Positions 19,721-29,690 of a DNA stretch of 64,000 nucleotides are shown here, one piece after another (positions within the stretch are counted from its first letter, which is position 1; the number at the start of each line of letters is the position of its first letter). The notes under the pieces were generated by a model, which worked only from the letters and a program-made list of their open reading frames with translations, had not been told where the DNA came from and ran no database searches. The stretch is taken from NCBI RefSeq assembly GCF_016545825.1, contig NC_052620.1, forward strand, positions 43,555,305-43,619,304, written 5' to 3'. The position numbers were made by a program, and so were the translations under genes. The stretch is from Eucalyptus grandis (Eukaryota; Streptophyta; Magnoliopsida; Myrtales; Myrtaceae).

Positions 19721-21164
19721 TTTATTGCAAGAACTCGATCATTATCGAGTATTTGAGATGAAGTGTGTGGATGAATGTGCAACTCTAAAAACCTTCATTG
19801 AAAAGGATTGAGTATATGATTTCTTGGCAAGTCTTAATTCCAAATTCAACCAAGTTAGGATTGAGATACTCGGAAATGAAGAAATCCCTTCTTTAGAAGA
19901 GACGATTTCTGTAATCCAGGCCAAAGAAAGTCAAAGGGGAATAATGCTAGAGCCTCGAGCTGTGGAAGGCTCGGCATTAATAACTCGCAATGCATCAACA
20001 CAAGAAAGAGGAAAAGTGGATGCTTTAAGGCCTACATGGAGGGATAACCAAGACAGTTTATGGTGCACCTACCGTAAAAAGCCAAGGCATACAAAGGAAC
20101 GTTGCTGGAAGTTGAATGGCAAACCAACAACCTCAAGTTAGAGTGGGCAAACAAAGGAGGACAGCTAAGGCCCCAAGCTCATCTAATTGAATAGACCAAC
20201 CAGCAAATAGTCACAGTGAAAGACAGGTGAAAGAATCATTCAACAGTAAGGAAATATAAAGAATTAAAAGCCTTTTAGGGTCTTGACAAACCCTTCGGTG
20301 CATGTTCCTCAGCACTCTCAGGTAAGCCTCTATTCTCTTTTAGTCTAAATGCCTTAGAAAAACTTTCAAGTGAAGCTTGGATAATAGACTCAAGTGCCAC
20401 TAATCACATGACTCACACTTCACTTTTTTTTAGTACCTACACCCCATGTCCAAGCAATAGAAAATAGTGGTTGCAAATGGTTCTCTGGCTACTGTTGCAG
20501 GAATTTGTGATATCCATAGTACGATTGTTCTCACTCTAAAAGATGTTCTCTATGTGCTGAAACTATAAGCCAACCTTGTCTCCATACAAAGGCTCAACAA
20601 AGATCTCAAACGTTACGCAATTTTTTACCTTACCTATTGTGTTTTTCAGGAATAGGATTTGGAGAGGAAGATTGGACTTGCTAAGGAAAAGAATGGGTTG
20701 TATTATCTTAAGACGCTGGGGATTTCGAAGAAAGTCATGAACAATTAACCCTTGTTATTTCTTAGTGCTTCAAATAAGGAAGTCATTTGGCTTCGTTTTT
20801 ATCTATTATATTTTCGTGTCTTAAATATCATGTTTCCTTCATTATTTAAAAGATTAGATATGAGTCAATTCCAGTGCGATACTTGTGAATTTGCTAAGCA
20901 CACGTGTAGTTTTCCTATAAACAACAAAATAAGTTCTTATCATTTTGATTTGATTCACAGTGACATTTGGGGACCTTTGACAATTCCAAATGTCTCAGGG
21001 GCTCGATGGTTTGTTTCTCTAATTAATGATTGCACTAGGGTCACATGGATATTCTTACTCAAATACAAATTTGATGTAAGTAGTATTATTCTAATTTTAA
21101 TTTTATGGTTCAAAATCAATTTGGAGTTAAAATTAAGAGCTTTAGATTAGATAATGTTAGAGAA

Positions 21165-22218
21165 TACTAAAAAAGTTAATATTATCACTTAGAGGGAGGT
21201 GAATGGGTGTTAAAAAAAATTAACAATTAAATGCAAAATATATATTATGTTGCAAGCAAATTCTATGAATAAGAGTAAAGGCACCATAAGACTTGTGACA
21301 AAAATTCAGACTTCAATTAAGAGATGGATTAGAATTTTGAGAAATTTAAAAGAAAATTACAACGGATAAAGTTGAAAAGAGTTAAAAGGAAGATAAAATT
21401 ACACACCAGATCTATAGTGATTTCGCTTAAATCAAGCTTACGTCCACTTTCCCACGCTGACAATCTTCTGGCTAAAATTCATTAAAATATTAATAGAGAA
21501 GTACAATGTTTCGAGTGCAAACACTTATTGGATGATTTCTTTTCGCTCACAAAGTCACTTTTCTTATGATTTTTCTCTCTTGAATACAATATGTAAGCAC
21601 TGTCGTTGAAGAACAAGTGGTTGGAAGGCTCTAAACTTTGGAATTTTAATTTTCATGCTCTATCTCAAATAGACTGAATGACTTCCTTAAATACTCCTCT
21701 ACGTCTTACTTAGCCGTTAGCATTCTCTAGAGGAATTTCTGAATTTCTTCATTGGACAAACTCGATTAAGGAAATCTTGTAGCCGCTTGAAGATTGAGAT
21801 GAAAATCTATTGATTCTGGTCGCTTATACAATCAGAATCTAGGTTTTCATAAGTAAATGTTTTCCAAAAAAGAACTTGTCTTTAAGATTGATTTCATCAA
21901 TTCATGATTGATTCCATTAATATATTTATAAAGGGTAAGTGAGATTCTTCACCAAAGAGCCATATATTAAAGATAAATCTCTATAACATTCATACTGAAT
22001 CCTCATCGTAAGACTATTATAGTTTCGTTCTGGACTTGGTTTCAAATTGGATTATGTCAGAGTGAGAAAGACTTCTGGAATAAATAGAGTTTGACAAGAG
22101 TCTGCGATATGATTTCAGAGTCTACTATTCTTCATAATAAGAACAAGAACACGAAAATTTTGTTAACTTCAAAACCTGTTAGAAGTTTTCTCAATAACTA
22201 TTTTAATTAGATCTTGTC
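21165..22218. mobile_element. About 1.05-kb insertion inside the Copia integrase region
   Basis: Copia integrase coding breaks off after the LDNVREY codons near 21168 and resumes at about 22218 (FQKKWIIHESSCVNTPQQNG). The intervening DNA is non-coding and begins with ACTTAGAGGGAGGTGAATGGGTG, an opening that resembles LTR-type sequence. It could be a solo LTR or a non-autonomous element. The exact ends and target duplication were not resolved. Confidence 0.5.
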
Positions 22219-22650
22219 AACCTATTTTCAAAAGAAATGGATCATTCACGAGTCATCTTGTGTAAACACACCACAGCAAAATGGGGTGCCCAAAAGGAAA
22301 AATGGGTCATTTGCTCAACACTACTTGAGCATTGTTGTTTCATGGAAATGTTCCTAAGTCTTATTGGGGGGAAGCCGTCCTTACATCTACATACATGATT
22401 AATAAATTGCCATCAAAAGTATTAGATTTCAAAACTCCTATAGCAGTTCTTTTTAGCTTTAATCTCTATTTCAGGACAACAAATAATCTCACACCTAGAG
22501 TTTTCAGTTGCACCTCATTTGTACATGTTCATAATCAGCAAAAGGGAAAACTAGATCCTAGAGCAATCAAGTGTGTCTTTCTTGATTACTCCTCTACATA
22601 AAATGGGTATAAATGTTATTATCCTCCTTCTCGAAAGATCTTTATATCAA

Positions 22651-22753
22651 TCGATGATACATTTTTTTTTTTTTGGTGACCCAGGAACCCATACAACCGA
22701 CAGCCAGCGAGTAAACCTTGCGAGTAAACCTAAGGTCAGTCGATGATACATTT
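22651..22753 (-). mobile_element. 5'-truncated SINE-like insertion with 14-bp target duplication
   Basis: TCGATGATACATTT occurs at 22651-22664 and again at 22740-22753. Between them lie a T run and about 60 bp that read on the minus strand as a short sequence ending CTGGGTCACC followed by A's. A direct repeat, a poly(A) tail and no coding content are the marks of a truncated SINE-like retroposon. It sits inside the decayed Copia element, so it is younger than that element. Confidence 0.7.
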
Positions 22754-25239
22754 GTAGAAAACAAACCTTACTTTCCACAGTCTTATCTTCAGGGGGAGAA
22801 GTCATTAGTTGAAGATAAAGACTTTGACGGCCTTAATCTTGACTTACCTCCTAATAATCTTCCAATCTGAGCTCCCACTTCTAATCAACCAATCCATGAT
22901 TAATCAACTCTTGACCAATTAGCCTCCACCTTTGATCAACAAACTCCTTATGATGAATCAGTTCATGCTACTTCAATCTTGGACTCACTCTCTACGATTG
23001 AGTATATTCTGGAACAAGTGTCCACTCCCGTATCTCCCCATATTTATGACCCTAAGATTTTCTCAAGTAAACACAAAAAAGACAGCTATTCCAGACTAAA
23101 CACAAGTTCAAGATTCCCATCCGAGTTTTGCAAATGAATTTCTGATAAGTTCCGACTCTCCTTTACATAAATAGTCTATTGATATACCAGAAAATGACTC
23201 GCATCTTCCCATTGCTGTTAGAAAAGGTAGTAGAGAGTGCACAAAGCGACTCTTATATTCACTATCTTACTATGTGTCACTTGACTATCTATCACCACCT
23301 CATAAAAATTTCATTGTGAGTCTAACCACCACTTCTATTTCAAATACTTTATCTAAGGCATTGTCTAAAGAAGAATGGAGGAATGCAATGAGAGAAGAAA
23401 TTGATGCACTAGAAAAAAAACCAGATTTGGGAGATTGTCGAAAAACCAAAGGAAAAGAATCTTGTGGGCTGCAAATGGATTTTTACCTTGAAATACAAAG
23501 CTGATGGTTCTCTTGAGAGATATAAAGCATGATTGGTGGCAAAGGGTTATACTCAAACTTATGGAATAGATTATTAGGAGACATTTGCTCTGGTGGCAAA
23601 GATGAATACCGTGAGAATTCTACTTTCTTTGGTGGCTCACTTTAATTGACAATTTCAACAATATGATGTGAAGAATGCATTTTTACATGGAAACCTTGAA
23701 GAGGAGATCTACATGAGTATTCCACCGGGATTTGAAGGAGAAAAGACAACAAACAAAGCATGTAGATTAAAGAAAGCACTATATGGGCTCAAGCAATCGC
23801 CTAGAACCTGGTTTGAGAGATTTTCCAGAGTTATGAAAGATTTAGGCTACAAACAAAGCCAAGGTGATCATACCCTCTTCATTAAGCATTCGGCAAGAGG
23901 GAGAGTGACAGCACTTCTAGCTTACGCTGATATTATTGTCACAGGTGACGATGATAAGGAGAAACGGGAGCTAAAGTGATGTTTGATTAAAGAGTTTGAA
24001 ATAAAAGAGCTAGGAAGACTCAAATACTTTCTTGACATTGAAGTTTCTTACTCTAGACAAGGAATTTTTGTCTCATGACAGAAGTATGTGATTGATCTCT
24101 TAAAGAAAACTGGAAAACTTGGTTGTAAATCAGTAGCTACACCTATTGAGCTTAATAAAAAACTTGGGGATGCAAAGAAAAAACCTGCTGTAGATAGAGA
24201 AATGTATCAAAAATTGGTTGGGAAACTTACTTGGCTCATACTAGGCTTGATATTGCCCATTCAGCAAGTGTGATTAGTCAATTTATGCATAACTCAAGAG
24301 AATCACACTTACAAGCTGTCAATCAAGTGCTACATTATTTAAAATGAAGTCTCAAAAAAAGAATCATATGAAGAAGAAATCAAAAACTGGTGCTACAAGC
24401 TTATACCGATGCTGACTATGCAAGATCTATGGTGGATAGAAGGTCAACATCTAGTTATTGCATATTTCTTGGCGGAAGTTTAGTGACTTGTTGGAGTAAA
24501 AGATAGAATGTAGTTGCAGTGCTAAATTAGAATTTCGAGAAATGGCTTAAGGAGTATGTGAGCTATTATGGCTTAAAATCATCCTAGAAAACTTGAAAAT
24601 CAAGTGGGAGGATCCTATGAAGCTGTATTGTGACAATAAATCAGCAATTAATATTACTCATAATCCCATACAGCATGATAGGACGAAGCATATTGAAATT
24701 GACAAGCATTTCATCAAAGAAAAGATAGAAGAGAAGGTTGATCTGCATGTCCTACATACCTTCCAGAGATCAACTGGCTGATGTGCTAACCAAATGACTT
24801 AATGGTGGGATCTTTCATGAAATAATCTCCAAACTAGAAATTGAAGACATCTATTCCTCAACTTGAGGGGGAGTGTTGAAATATCCTAATTTTTAAGACC
24901 TGATTATTAGGAATATTCAATCCTGATTTTTTGGATCCTAATTATTAATAAATATCTATAAATAATTAGTTAGAAATGATTTATTAGTATCCCTTGATTT
25001 GTGGGATTGTAGTTGTATTATTCAGATATGGTTTTTCCTAGTTGACACTTGTTGAAGTCCTATAATAGCTTTGTAATCCTAGTACAAAAATATAGAGAAT
25101 TATCACAATTCTTTTCTCTAAATTCTTGAGAGGATAATAATTATCTTATTTTGTTTAATGAAAGAACTACTATATATAATTTAACGTAAACCCTTCTAAA
25201 CAAAACTTTATAATTCTACCCTTATTATCATATTTCCTA

Positions 25240-25702
25240 ATGGTAGTCACAAGGAAAATCATTTTTTTTTTCAACTTTACCACAGGAAAGCTTGTTTGAC
25301 AACAAAGAGAAACCGAAGAATAGCCGATGATGATCCAATACCTTTTATCTGGATCTCACAGATGTAGTATCAAAAGCATTTTTTCAGCACTTTCTGGATT
25401 TACCTATCAAATCTTCTGTACATTCACCATTAACAACTGAATAAAATGGCAAGTAAATTTCTCATGCTCGAGTAGATGCTAAAACCAAATGAGATTAAAA
25501 TGGAGTGATATAAGTCCAATTTATACAATTACAAGCTAACGAGGATTATACCCTCACCACTGACTGGCAAATTGTCCGATGAGTGAGGATAAACCTATGA
25601 CTAGTTTCAAGATTGGCAAGTCTATTTGGCTGCTCCAGTGGATTCAACAGTCGTTGTCATCTCCCAAGGTCAACGCAAAATTGTCGATCGTAAATAATTT
25701 CC
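25240..25702. other. Intergenic DNA right of the Copia complex
   Basis: Continuation of array unit 3 flank: 25240-25330 matches 15310-15420. The rest, up to the last exon of reductase copy 4, is AT-rich with no open frame or repeat that I recognise. Confidence 0.5.
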
Positions 25703-27612
25703 TCACACGGTAAGGGATGCACCATTGTCTGCTCCTGTAAGATTCAGTATCATAGCAGCAGCCTTCACAGCCCTAAAATTCATAAACACCCAATGCCTTA
25801 TTGCCTCGATAAGTAAAGCAGATAAAGAGATGCAGAAAGTGTGAACAAACGCCCATATGCCAACCTTTCAATCACTTTGATCTGCTTGCTCATGATTAAC
25901 TAGAGAAAAGCAACAAACTAAGCAGGCAGCATGGACATGGAATCATAAGTTTTGCTACCTTCCACTACATTCGCTTGCTTCCTCTAGGTTACAACTTGTC
26001 CCAACACAATCAAATTAACTTAACATATTAAGCGAATAAATTATCAGTTCTCAAGAGAGACTTAAATAGGACAGATTAATGATCTTGAACTTTCTGAAAG
26101 CAACTCCCCTACCACTCTCAGTCAAGTGAAATTGAAGAACCTTTGGCCAAAAAAATAAAAGGTTGAAGAACCTTTGATAGCCATGTTGATCCTTAGATGA
26201 GGAGGACCCAGAGGCTAGAGCGATATGAGAAGATTCTTAACCAACACTTTACATAATCCATGAACGAAAACTATTGTTGCAAAAAAGCAATAGTGATGTC
26301 ATCTCATTGTACAGATACACAATAAGAAGATGACAACCAGCGTCCTATACTCAAAAAAGGCAATCCAATTTCATCGGAAGAGTTGACTCTATGGTATGAA
26401 TATTACAACAATTGCTCGATGGAGCTTCCATAAGGCAGCAGTAAATGTGCATGAAAAGAGAAACAAATGAGCCTGAGGAAAGTCATTTCTGCGTTTGCTA
26501 TAACCCTATTCCATATGATCAGCATGAATGCTTTAATGAACCCACAGAAAGTTCTTATGACAAACAGATGACAAGTCAAATCCATAATAAATTTTGCCAC
26601 AGACACGAGTAAGCACATACCATGCATCAGGTGCCTGATACAGGGAAGCTGAACCGCCAAAGCAGGAAGCCAGCATATCAGTGTTTATCACGCCGGGATT
26701 AAGCGCGACAATTGCCATCCCATCAGGCAACTCCTTGGCAACCGATTTAGTCAAACCCTCGACTGCCCATTTCGATGCACAATAAGGGGCAACCTTGCAA
26801 GACAGATCAAGGAATATCAAGGGCAAGTCATTATGCATAAGAGCTGGGATTTGTTTGAAAAATACAGAGATTTCTGGTAGATGAATGAATGCATATGGAG
26901 AAGGTGGTCAGAAGAGGAGGCGATTGGATGGCAATACAGAAGGAGCATTCCCCGGAAACGTACCAGAGCGGCGCCGGACCTGCCCCAGCCGGAAGACATG
27001 TTGACGATGACGCCATGCTTGCGCTGAATCATGGGAGGGAGAAAGTGACGCAGCATGTTGGCGATGCCTTTGACGTTGGTGTCGATGACGGCGTCGAACT
27101 CCTCCGCCGGGACCTCCCAAATCTTGTTGTTCTTGTTGATGGTCCCGGCATTGTTGACTATGATGTCGGGAACGCCCGTTTTGTCCATGACCGCGCGCGC
27201 GAGCTCCTCGACGCTGCTGTTTGATCTCTGCGAATGGAAGCAGGGTGAGTCGAAAGGGCATCCCGAATACCCAAACCCTAGTCGAGTCCGCGAACAGGAC
27301 AAGGGGGGAAATCAGGGGAGGGGAGAAGGGAATACGTACGACATCGACGTTGAGGAGGAGGTGAGGGGAGTCGGCGGCGGCGTCGGAGGAGGAGGAGGAG
27401 AGGAGGGAGCGGAGGGAGTCGAGCTTGTCTTGGGAGCGGGAGCAGCCGATGATGGAGTGGCCGCGCTTGGCGAGCTCGAGGGCGAGGGCCTGGCCGAGGC
27501 CCTTGCTGACTCCCGTAATCAGCACGGTCCTCCCTCCGCCGCCGCCACCGCCCCGGCTCGTCATCAGGTTCCACGACGCCGTCGCCGTCATAGCCGTCGC
27601 CGTCGCCGTCAT
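25703..27612 (-). CDS. Short-chain dehydrogenase, pterin aldehyde reductase type (array copy 4, intact)
   Basis: Intact copy of the At1g10310-like NADPH-dependent pterin aldehyde reductase. Exons in coding order: 27340-27612, 26964-27227, 26621-26793, 25703-25772. They join to 259 residues with a normal stop after NGASLTV. Visible motifs: TGVSKGLGQA cofactor loop near residue 33, NNAG, NMSSGWGRSGAA with the catalytic Ser, YCASK, NPGVINTDM. The first Met gives an N-terminal extension rich in T and A (MTATATAMTATASWN) absent from copies 2 and 3; a downstream Met at 27564 (MTSRGGGG) would give the usual length. Intron 3 is 848 bp, against 194 bp in copy 2. Exon 1 is notably GC-rich. The promoter region differs from those of the other copies, so regulation may have diverged. 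Confidence 0.88.
26131..26176 (+). repeat. Small A-rich insertion flanked by a 14-bp direct repeat
   Basis: TTGAAGAACCTTTG occurs twice, separated by GCCAAAAAAATAAAAGG, in intron 3 of reductase copy 4. Copy 3 has a single related sequence (AAGGACCTTTGATAGCC near 16775), so the extra 31 bp arose in copy 4. It looks like a target duplication around a tiny poly(A)-bearing insert. Confidence 0.55.
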
Positions 27613-28139
27613 TACTGGGAAGTGGGAAGTGCACCCCCAATGTTTCCAATCTTAGCGCAGCGCAGGAAGGCACAGCCACCGCATCTTCCAGAACGCCCAG
27701 GCCCGATAGAAGCAAAAGCCCAGTTCCAGTTAAATGCCTCCCATCCTATCGATTTTCCTCAAAAGTCCCAACCTTTTATTTAAGCTCTTCTCTCTCTCTC
27801 TATTTTAACGCTCATTATCAATTAATTAGCTTTTTGCCCTCGTCGGTCGAATCTTGGAAACTAAATCAAATCATAAATAAGGGAAGAAACAGACTGACTT
27901 GCCAATGCGTTCGCAATGATGAATAAGCGGGAAAATAAAGCCAGATATAACGAAACTAAACATTAAATTAAAAAAAGAGAGATAAAGATGAACAAGAGCC
28001 GCCCTCTTCCCCCTCCCCCCGTCGTCCATCTACGAAACTCAGTTCGCGTGGAGCTTAGGGAGAGGATGAGGATCGCGAACGTGGAAACAAGGGCAGAAGC
28101 AGCGAAACACGTGAATCCCGAACTGAACCACACACCCGA
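27613..28139. other. Intergenic region upstream of reductase copy 4
   Basis: The near part is a pyrimidine/GC-mixed upstream flank without the TATA-like element and AATGGTGAAG repeats of copies 1-3. From about 27790 it is AT-rich, then GC-richer toward the putative gene at 28140. Nothing further was recognised. Confidence 0.5.
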
Positions 28140-28541
28140 TCATTCCGCCACCTGAGTGGCGGAATGTCGTGAGATCCGCAATAGCTTCCTCGGGGGCTGC
28201 GGTGGACAGGAATAAGCGAAATTGAAGCGTTGCTCGTGCGCGTGCTCGTGCTCGGGGTACTCGTGCTCCAGGACGAGCCATGGGGGCAGAGGAGGAGCAG
28301 AGGGCACGGCACTGGAAGTCCAGTATGTGGACGACGATGAGACTGTGATTTCGGCCTCCGTCTCGGTTTGGATGTCAGAGGTGGAATGCATGGGGAGGAG
28401 AGGGCAGCAATCGCCACTGCTTCTCGTGATGAGAATGGTCGTGATCGTGCTCGTGCTCGTCCTGCTCTGCAATTTGCTCCTCTTCTTCTTGGTCCACAGC
28501 TTCAGTTTCTTCACCGCCTTCATCATCTTCATCATCTTCAT
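28140..28541 (-). CDS. Small uncharacterised protein (putative)
   Basis: Single-exon open frame of 133 residues. The N-terminal third is strongly basic (AVKKLKLWTKKKRSK), followed by a Ser/Thr-rich stretch, a conserved-looking AVPSAPPLPPWL segment, an acidic/His-rich EYPEHEHAHEQ run, and a basic C-terminus. No membrane segment, signal peptide or catalytic motif is seen. The basic-then-SAPPLPPW layout is reminiscent of small unnamed plant proteins, but I cannot name a family. Two other minus-strand frames are open over part of the same DNA, so the frame itself is not certain. GC content is above its surroundings, as for a real exon. Confidence 0.4.
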   Translation of the reverse strand: MKMMKMMKAVKKLKLWTKKKRSKLQSRTSTSTITTILITRSSGDCCPLLPMHSTSDIQTETEAEITVSSSSTYWTSSAVPSAPPLPPWLVLEHEYPEHEHAHEQRFNFAYSCPPQPPRKLLRISRHSATQVAE

Positions 28542-28599
28542 CGTCTTCCCTCTGTCTGCTCTGTCTGCTCTCTTCTTCCTACAATGTAAGTATTTTCTA

Positions 28600-29655
28600 T
28601 TGTAGAGAGAGAGAGAGGCCCCGGCGCTCCTCCTTTATTTTTTAAAAGTTAGGGACCGTTGCTCTTCCGCCTCTTCCGTGCACGATAAGTCCAAAAAGCT
28701 TTCGCCTTGAGGCCCACCCTACTCAACAGTCAACAACGCCACTAATGTCCTGTCTCGTGATCTAGTCAGACTCGACTTCAGTAATCGACATCTGCAATGC
28801 AATCGAGTATTGAAATTCCAACTCGAGCTCGACTCGATTGCAATTAATCTACAATGGAACTTGAGTTCATTCTTTTGAGAACTCAACTAATACGTTTGTA
28901 TTATGTTATTTTGCGCTGTTTTTTTTTTTTAATCTATTTGTAACCATTAGTATGTACATATTTTTTAGACAAGAAGAGAAAGTGGATCAGTTTTGCAAGC
29001 TGAGAATTGGCAAGGCCAAGCTCCATCTGTGACATGCCATGCTTGTGTGTGGAGAAAGAAGAGTTTGAGTTTAAAACAATTCGATGCCATACTTACCCTA
29101 TATAATGAGTGTCTAGCTATTAATAGCTATTTTATTATGCAAGGATAGATACAATAAGAACAAGATGAATTTCATCTCATCCTTTTCAATTATGATATTT
29201 GGTATATAGGATTGATTTAGTGATGGCGTCAAAAACTTTAATGAGTTTTAAAAAAAAAAGAATTAGGCCCATATGTACATTGAACACAAAATTTACCACA
29301 TAACTTAATAAATTCATGTTTTAATGATCATTCTCTTTAAAATGAGGCTCATCCGCAAATAACAAGCCCTTTTTCTTTGAACTCCTAATTCTTTTTGTTG
29401 AAGAGCAAAACGTGAAATTGGTTCCGATTGAATCGTGAGGGGGCAAATGGCCAGAAAAGAAATCTTTACGGGGTAAAATTGAGAAGAGAATTTCGAACCG
29501 ATCAAATCACAGGGACCATTTTGTAATTTTGTTTTGATTGCGTCGCGAGGAAAAGAAAGGAGGAATCAGGGAGAGCGTGGCAATGGCGCCTTGGGTTTGA
29601 GGTTTCAAAATTGGGTCTCAAGGCTCTCAACTCAATCCATCATCAGTCAATTAGC

Positions 29656-29689
<34 letters not shown>

Positions 29690-29690
29690 G
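28600..29690. other. Intergenic region and MAD1 5' flank
   Basis: AT-rich region with no open frame of interest. The last 200 bp lead into the MAD1 5' UTR, which ends in a (GA)n run next to the start codon. No confident TATA element was assigned. Confidence 0.5.
29657..29688 (+). repeat. (GA)n microsatellite in the MAD1 5' UTR
   Basis: A run of about 15 GA dinucleotides ends two bases before the MAD1 ATG at 29691. GA/CT runs in 5' leaders are common in plant genes and can act as GAGA-type promoter elements; here only the sequence is seen. Confidence 0.85.

Larger units (their letters stand above)
19726..25127 (+). pseudogene. Copia polyprotein remnant and 3' LTR (plus strand)
   Basis: The Copia domain order is legible but full of stops. 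Gag: LQELDHYRVFEMK and YDFLASLNSKFNQVRIEILG from 19726. Zinc knuckle near 20060, with one Cys replaced by Arg (CTYRKKPRHTKERC). Protease/pre-integrase: WIIDSSATNHM near 20375. Integrase: CDTCEFAKHT and HFDLIHSDIWGPLT at 20880-20980, resuming at 22220. RT: DVKNAFLHGNLEEEIYM near 23670, with the catalytic YVDD replaced by YADI near 23923. RNase H: LYCDNKSAINITHNP near 24625. A purine-rich tract, TTGAGGGGGAG, ends at 24873, where the 3' LTR (TGTTGAAATATCC...) begins. The 5' LTR and start of gag are missing. It cannot move by itself. Confidence 0.85.
18286..25240. mobile_element. Nested, rearranged Ty1/copia complex
   Basis: The outer borders are related LTR pieces, 18292-18413 and 25128-25240. 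Both contain GAGAGGATAATAATT, TTTAACGTAAA and CATATTTCCTAATG words, and both read as one LTR in minus orientation. Inside lie a minus-strand RT/RNaseH fragment (18414-19720) and a plus-strand Copia element from gag to its 3' LTR (19726-25127). The simplest reading is a minus-strand Copia interrupted by a plus-strand Copia, with loss of the 5' parts of both. The flanking host sequence (ACATTCTAGATTG on the left, TAGTCAC... on the right) joins up in unit 2 at 15290-15320, marking this as an insertion into array unit 3. Confidence 0.75.

Noticed and set aside
26908..27612. Continuous 234-residue minus-strand frame through reductase intron 1
   Set aside because: Its first 91 residues are the real exon 1. 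Reading on through the intron gives Arg/His-rich low-complexity sequence, while splicing restores the SDR core.
27055..27783. 242-residue plus-strand open frame
   Set aside because: Antisense shadow of GC-rich exons 1-2 of reductase copy 4; the same kind of Gly/Glu-rich translation appears opposite copies 2 and 3.
28222..28605. Plus-strand frame of 127 residues with a hydrophobic stretch
   Set aside because: The hydrophobic run is the complement of a repeated ATGATGAAG and basic-codon stretch of the minus-strand candidate; no acceptable context or family was recognised.
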